Positions 58,054-64,000 of a stretch of DNA of 64,000 bases are shown here, in pieces. Both the position numbers and the translations under genes were made by a program. A model generated the notes under the pieces. The model did not search any database and was not told the DNA's origin. It was given only the letters and a program-made list of their open reading frames with translations. Position 1 is the first letter of the stretch, and every line of letters starts with the position of its first letter. The stretch comes from Eutreptiella sp. 'Long Island Sound 2002' (taxonomy: Eukaryota > Euglenozoa > Euglenophyceae > Eutreptiales > Eutreptiaceae). The DNA lies in contig OZ038379.1 in NCBI GenBank assembly GCA_964036045.1, positions 184,002,897 to 184,066,896 on the forward strand. Reading direction: 5' to 3'.

Positions 58054-60170
58054 TGTTACACACTCTAAGACATCGGGAGGGACGGTCATACAGGACGTCA
58101 CTCAAAGGTGGGGCAACCCAATATTGTTCATGTGCAGGTTGCTGCTGATTGGTTGTGTCCAAAATGCACCTGTGGAAAGAATTTGTGGCATCACGGGTGA
58201 AAACCAGACATTCTTCGCTTTGGTGAAAAGAAAATGCATCACGTGCAGTGCCTGTGCCTCTCACAATTGGGCTTGAAAAAAAATTCATGTATTCCACAGC
58301 TCGACCTGTTAAACCCAAAATCACCAAATCTCAAAATTTGGCAAATTTCGCAACGTGCGAATTCTCCCCTGCCCTGTGATCAAATAACATAGCTCCTCAC
58401 TGCCCTGGTTAACGCAAATCTCAGTCAAAACCACCACGGGGACAACATGGGGAGGGGTATTGGGAAAGGGAGATCTCTATGAGGCACTATTGGTGTGCGG
58501 AGCGTGCGGTGGTGTGCTTCAATGCATGCGCTGCGCAGTGATGTGTGTGCATTTTACAGTGGTGTGTGCAGTGTGCAGCAGTGTATGCTTTTTGCGGTTG
58601 TGCTTCGCGGTATGCAGTGGTGTGTGTGATGTGTGGTGATTGAGTTTTGTTATCAACAGGGGAGGGCAGAATTTGTAAATGGAGTAGGGCGATATTGTGT
58701 TGCAAATTTTTGCAAGTTTTCGCAAAAAAAATTGCAGAGTTCACAAAAGATCGCAATTACAAAAATTTACAAACTCTCCGCTCTAGAGCGGGGTGAAAAC
58801 GCCATTTTTTGCCTCCCCATTCTTGGGACCCAAGATGGCAGGGTTCATGTAGCCATTCTTTGCTCCCCATTCTCAAAGCCAGAGACGCCAGGTGTCATGT
58901 CCCTACGTTCAGTTCTCCTTGCTTTGTGTACCCCGAGGAACTCGCATGTACCCAGCCATTTCAAGGTTTTCCGCTTCTGGGGTCCCCAATACAGCAGTGC
59001 TTGGATTTGCAGTGTGGTGGTGCATGGTGTGTGCGGTGTAGCGTGTGTTGTGTGGTGGTGTCTACACTACGTTGTGGAACACGCGGCATGCTCAGCAAAA
59101 GTCGTTCGGCTGAGCATGAACACTAAAGAATGGTATTGTGGGAAATGTAGTATGCATTCACTCACACACCATCACCAAACGCAGTGCTCAACAACACTTT
59201 CAGTGTCGTCTTGACTATGGGGCGCTGCATTGCCGCTACAGAAGAACTGTAGAGGTCAATAGTGTCACGCAATTCCTCTACAGTCTCGAGTGTTGCACAT
59301 TACTTCGCAGTGAATGTGGATCCCAGTCCAAATTCTGATCTGGCCAAAGCTTCATCCAAGTGCCAGCCCCGATCCAGATGTTCATCGCAATTCTGACCCT
59401 AAGCCTAAACGCAAACGCGATGCAGGTACCGACCTCATTGGTTGCAGTGTCGTGTTTGATCCCCGGCCTGATGTGAGACTCCATGACCCCAGGCAGGGGT
59501 CGGGTTAGGTCATAAATAAAGCACTGTGTGATTCATCTGCAATACCATAAATCCAGAGGGCCCTTACATCACTCCACATTCTAATGTACAAGGACAGTCC
59601 GCCTGTCTCCGAACGTGGGTGATGGAAGGGTCGCGTCACCTTTGCCAGAAGTCAGGCAGGGTCACAGTTACGCACTGGGTGCGTATTGTGTGGGTACTGG
59701 GCGCTGCGTGGGCACGGCGTGCACCACAGCGACTGGGCATGGCAATGTGAAGGAAGCTTAGGAGCTGGTACGACTCTGACTGTGATCCGAGTTCGAGGAG
59801 TTGACCAATTGGACCAAACTCTATGCCTCGCTGTTGCATTCCATGCGCACGGCGCGAACGACATTCCCATGTGACTGCAGTTGTCGGAGGCGATTTACTC
59901 CCATCCAGACAAGCCAGGGACACAATGCGCACCGCACGATGCGGTGCATGGCACTGCAAGCGGCATCCGTAAAGCTGCTCCGAGTACTCCTTGGACCAAG
60001 GGAGGAAGGGGCCTCGGGGGCGCAACACCCCGGCCTTCAAGGCACAACGGATGCAGAGGATGCCCTCCCTCCCCCGATGTCTATTGCACAACCCGTCTCC
60101 ACCTGAACCACCGCGGACCCCTCTCACAACGGGCACATGCGGGCACCCCGCAGGACTGTGTGGTACCCCA
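58054..60170. other. Intergenic, no supportable gene
   Basis: The stretch includes low-complexity TGTGTG/GTGGT sequence at about 58490-58640, AGCCATT-type repeats near 58850-58960, and a GC-rich part (59640-60170) that is the 3' flank of the edge glycosyltransferase gene. Its long minus frame (59636-60478) is a wrong-frame shadow of that gene's last exon plus flank. Confidence 0.45.
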
Positions 60171-63100
60171 TCACGCCCTGTGATACCAGCGGTGGTAGCA
60201 CGCTCCAGTGGTCGAATGGACGATGTAGAGGCGTGGGGGGTCCAGGGTCTGGTCTTTGCAATTGAACGCGTGGGACAAAGTCCCAACCTGCGGAAGAACG
60301 AAGAAGGTATGGCCACAGAACAGCGATCATGAGCTAGAGCGGACGTCGAATGCATTTCAACACGGCGCCCGTCATACGAACTCATGGTTTTCACCGCTGT
60401 GCACATTTCCCTGTGCAGCGTGTGAGCGAGGGGCCCTGTGTGGAGGCCTCGATTGACAGGCCGACGATGGATTCCCATTTTCGTGTTGGAGATCCTACGT
60501 CAGAATTTGTACCCCCCCACGGGCAATGGGACGGGCCAAGAATTTGGGCACAGCCCAGCGTGCCTGCCTGCCTGCCTGCCTGCCTCGGTGGGCAGTGAAT
60601 GTCTTCATGGCCGGTGGTTTCCATCCGAGTACGCACGGAGTGCCTTGGTCAACAGCTCGTGGGGCCACCGGCTGCTTGGTGCTAGCGGTCGCCCAGAGTG
60701 CTCGCTAGCGAATGCGCCTCGGTTGGCAGGACAGTCATCAGCATCCCTGAAATACTAAATACCGTCCTTGGCCCAAAAATCAGACAAAGAACATGATCTT
60801 CACGGACCTCCAGAAAAAGGAAGTGCCAAATCCCACGGGTCCAGAACTTGTGGAAACAATACCTCGTGTTTCTCTGACAAGGGCGTTGTTCTCACAAGAG
60901 GGCGGCAAAAACCGGATTAAGGTGAGCTAAGCCGTGGGTGAAACCTTTGGTCTCGCAGGAGGCCAGGGGTTAAGCAGGGAGATGCAACACTTGGAGGGAG
61001 TAAAGGAGGGGGCATGCGTACAGGCAGGCAGGTGGGGAACAGAGTTGAGGCTAGACTCCAGCAATCCATGGCCGCCGGATGCGAGGGCAACTCCGTGCCG
61101 GAAGCCGCCGGATGCGGTTCCTCCCTCTGCCAGAGGCTGTTGGACGGATGCTTGGTGTGGATTGTGGATGTGCAGTGGTGGTAAGGCGCTCTCCTGGGCT
61201 TAAAAAACGGTACCCTTGCCAAAGGAGGTGGGTGGTCGCAAATTTCCAACACCCACTGCCCTGCCAGAGACGTCTACTTTTGCTTCAGGGAGAGTGGTGC
61301 TTCCCCTGCCGGAGGCTGCCGGATGCAAGGGCAACTGCCGGCTGAAGGCTAATGGATGCGAGGGCTACCCCCCCCCCCCCGGAGGCTGCCGGATGCCAGG
61401 GCTACTACCCCCCCTGGAGGCTGCCGGATGCCAGCATAATCCTTGCCGCGGTCTAGCCTCAACTCTGGCGGGGAAAAGCACGCAGGCAAACAGGCTGCCA
61501 CGCAATCAGGCAGGCGAGAAGAAAGACAGCCGCGTGGGCGTGAAAGCAACGAGGCAGGGGGAAGGTGGGCAGGTCGGCAGACAGAAAGCAGAAGGGCAGG
61601 CGGGTGCCCCCCTGTCCCTGGCCCTGTGCGTACTGCACTCCCTCATATCCTCCCTGGCCCCTGCGTACCCACACCTTGAAATGGGGTGTGCGACGCACCG
61701 CCCGGTACAGCCCGCACTGATCCCATGGGCTACGGAAATCGCACGACGTCTCATTCGACCAGATTTCCTCCCAAAGAGCAAAGAAGCGGCGCAGGCACTC
61801 CGACCGTCGGTAGAGCATGACCCCTGAGGCAAAAAGGGCATAAAGGGCGGGAAGAAACCAGGTTTGCAGGGGAGGAGGCCGTTCGAGCCTGTTTGCGTTA
61901 GGACCGGCTCCCCGGAGAAGCGCACGAAGCAGAGCCCACAAGAAATGCAAAAGGGAGGGGGGCCACAACTCACATTCGTCCCTCGTCGGTGTTCTTGTGT
62001 ACCTTCCCCCCCCCATGTCCACCCCCCCCCCAAAGGGACGACGGTTCCCCCCCACCCCGGGGGGAACCGTCACCAAGTGACGGTTCCCCCCCCTGGGGGG
62101 GGGGGGGGGGGACCGTACACCACTCCCGACCAGCCAATTCTAGTATAACCCAACTAAAAAATTTCTTCAGCGCCTTCGGCGCCTGTGATTTCCTATTGAT
62201 TTCTTATTGTTCATGGGCCAAGTGACGGTTCCCCCCCTGGGGGGGGGGATGGACACGGGGGGGGGAAGGTACCTTACCAAACCTTCACAATGACCTGAGG
62301 GGGGGGGGGGGTTTGGAGGGCAGTCTTAAGGCTGATAGGCTGGTGGGGGGATCAATGGTCGGTAATGATTGACTGAATGTCCCCGCCATAGACACTTTCA
62401 GCCGGTAGTCCGATCAGTGCAACGAGATTCAGCAATGTGTCCCCTTCTTGGTTGGGTTGCTCCACTATAGTATGTACACTCAAACATGTACAGGTTGCTG
62501 CGGCCGCACCGTGGTGCTTGAATTGCCCGTGAATCCTCTGCTGGTTGGGGGGCGCACGGCGGTGTCCTCGACGCCACAGCATGTCGGCCAGCCATGCCAT
62601 ATGAAATGCACTCTCAGGGCCCTCGACTGCCCCTGGGTGGGCGGAAGCTCCTGACAACGACCGCCGCCCCCACGTGCCCCCATCCCGCCCGTATGCCCAC
62701 TGCCCCACCCTGTGCCCCTGCCACGGCGCTGCAGCCCTGGAGCCTTGAACGTCCCCTGGGCCGGGAGAGGACCTCTGTACCCACCGGACCGGCTCCCGGC
62801 GCCCCTCTGGCCCGCAGCAACGCCCCCACCCCCTGGCATCCGCTGGTGCCAGGGCCGTGCGCGCGCTGCCCATTATGCAGAGCGCCACTAGGGCGGGAAG
62901 AAAATTGCTCTGCGGGGGGGGGGGGGGGTGACACGGAAGCCCATTTTCCCAACCCCCCCCCCTCCTTGGCCGCCGTGACGGGAGGGGGGGTTCAGGGCGG
63001 GGGTGCCCGACCTGCCGTGCCGGGGGGGGGGGGGGTCAACCCAACATCTATGGCTCAAAATGATACCCACGTCGCGCTGATCATTTTGACTACTCAAATG

Positions 63101-64000
63101 TGGGGGGGGGGGGGGGGGGGAATATTGGTGGAAAAAACTTTTTCGGGCCAAAATTTTGTGTTCCTGCGCCTTCGGTGCCAACATCCATTCTTACACAAAA
63201 CAAAGGGCCCGACACGGAACCCCATTTCTCCAACCCCCCCTCCCTCCTTCGGCGGGCGTCCATGTCAACCCCCCCCCCCCGCCGGCAGAGCAATTTTCAG
63301 GTCGCCTAGGGCCGCACGTCCATCCCGGGTCGGTGAGCAGGGCCCGGGAGCCCAGATTCTCAACCCCTTTTGCATGGCTCCGAGCGGCACCCGTGAACGC
63401 TGGACCGTACAATGCTCTCAATCGATTTACCGTGGGCCCGCAAGGCGGTCCTTGATACGAGTCCTCACCGTCACATCCCTGCGTGTGTGCCCGCGTGGCG
63501 CATGCCTCCGGGGCACAATGCCCCGAAGCCAGCGGTTGTCTGCCGCTCCCCCACCACCACCACCCAGCGCACTGCCAGGAGGGTACCAGTGTTGAACTGC
63601 TGCTCGCCCTCCGGGCCCAACTCCATCTTCGCCAAATAACCGCCGTCCCACTGCGGCTCAGGCACGGCCAAGAAATCGTACCACTGGAGGAGGTCGAACA
63701 CGGCCCAGGGCAGCGGCTGCACCACCAGCGTGTCCATGTCGAGGTACAGCGTGCGGGTCCAGGGCGACAGGTGCAGATACAGTGCCTGGGCAGACGGGCA
63801 GGCAGGGCACAGCCAGACCCGAGCCACAGCAGAGGGATGGTGTTGTGTGGGCCAGAGGCACGTGGATTGGGTCTGCCATACATGTCAGGGGCCGGGTGAA
63901 CACCCTCGACGGCACGCGTGACGTTGTGGTAGCAGGACAGACCTGACGTTCGTGCGCAGTAAACCACACGTCGGCACAAGCGGGAGCATTGTGCCCGCCA
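60171..64000 (-). CDS. Nucleotide-sugar glycosyltransferase (GT-A fold), spliced, 5' end beyond the window
   Basis: Four exons join in phase: >64000-63943 (ADVWFTAHERQ), 63785-63587, 61823-61669 and 60287-60171 (TGA). The second gives ALYLHLSPWTRTLYLDMDTL, where D-M-D is the metal/nucleotide-sugar DxD motif, then EQQFNT. The split codon completes FNTGVMLYRRSECLRRFFAL, followed by SPWDQCGLYRAV. The last exon gives LSHAFNCK and LYIVHSTTG before the end. This order (L-DxD, FNTGVML, DQ, N-C, I-V-H) is that of GT-A nucleotide-diphospho-sugar transferases of the GT8/GT77-like type, which are usually Golgi enzymes. Donor sugar and acceptor are unknown. Introns are 157, 1763 and 1381 bases; the second carries two foldback elements and the third the CCGGATGC cluster. 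The short 64000-63943 exon is the least certain. Long frames in other phases over the same DNA are shadows. Confidence 0.7.
60559..60588. repeat. (TGCC)n microsatellite in an intron
   Basis: About seven TGCC units within the last intron of the edge glycosyltransferase gene. Confidence 0.85.
61070..61436. repeat. CCGGATGC repeat cluster 2 (intronic)
   Basis: GGAGGCTGCCGGATGCxAGGG units recur about five times, related to the cluster at 37267-37550. Confidence 0.65.
61999..62273. mobile_element. Foldback element with G/C-run arms (copy 2, intronic)
   Basis: The left arm GTACCTTCC plus a C run plus ATGTCCACC and C run is mirrored at the right by a G run, GATGGACAC, a G run and GGAAGGTAC. Inside are two GTGACGGTTCCCCCC units and the core GCGCCTTCGGCGCC. 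The element sits in intron 2 of the glycosyltransferase gene and has no coding capacity. Confidence 0.7.
62900..63298. mobile_element. Inverted-repeat element with G/C runs (copy 3, intronic)
   Basis: The perfect 14-base inverted repeat GAAAATTGCTCTGC (62900-62913) and GCAGAGCAATTTTC (63285-63298) bounds the element. Next to each end is a CGACACGGAAxCCCATTT..CC block followed by C runs, in direct orientation. The centre has GCGCCTTCGGTGCC, the core shared with the other foldback copies. Confidence 0.6.

Noticed and set aside
59636-60478. 280-codon minus-strand frame
   Set aside because: It overlaps the last glycosyltransferase exon in the wrong frame and extends into the 3' flank; the right frame ends in YIVHSTTG..WYHRA.

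Overview
This window is nuclear DNA of a microbial eukaryote, most likely an alga or other protist with a GC-rich, repeat-laden genome. The reasons are spliced genes with GT-AG introns, a giant beta-propeller protein, an alpha-kinase, a plant-type GT61 glycosyltransferase, a degraded LINE reverse transcriptase, and many micro- and minisatellites, G/C homopolymer runs and small foldback elements. I see no bacterial, organellar or intact viral gene set and cannot name the species. All recognised genes lie on the minus strand.

Layout. 1-6.5 kb is repeat-rich: a LINE remnant (1.4-2.2 kb), dispersed G/C-run repeats, a foldback element (4.76-5.02 kb) and a minisatellite enclosed in inverted repeats (5.39-5.76 kb). 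6.52-15.68 kb is one uninterrupted gene for a ~3051-residue coiled-coil protein with about five WD40 propellers. 15.7-19.2 kb has no gene I can support. 19.3-23.3 kb holds minus-strand exon-like fragments (SH3/Tudor-like and WW-like modules) with frame breaks, probably a decayed gene. 23.3-33.3 kb is tandem and dispersed repeats. 33.35-36.53 kb is an intronless gene for a 1059-residue protein with a C-terminal alpha-kinase domain. 36.5-41.5 kb is repeats. 41.54-46.17 kb is a spliced GT61-like glycosyltransferase with a signal peptide. 46.2-55.4 kb is an AT-richer degenerate repeat field followed by a CACTGTC satellite in two opposed blocks. 55.41-57.7 kb is a spliced gene joining an AlkB-type dioxygenase domain to an unassigned module, a Cys/His cluster and an acidic tail. 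60.17-64.0 kb is a spliced nucleotide-sugar glycosyltransferase cut by the right edge.

The spliced genes were rebuilt by matching splice signals and codon phase between short coding segments. Four exons of the edge glycosyltransferase, the GT61 exons and four exons of the AlkB gene join without phase conflict, apart from one undecided donor in the AlkB gene. The genes do not form an operon or a pathway. Two glycosyltransferases (one secretory by its signal peptide), a signalling kinase, a scaffold-like WD40 protein and a nucleic-acid-type dioxygenase are separate housekeeping or accessory functions set among repeats.
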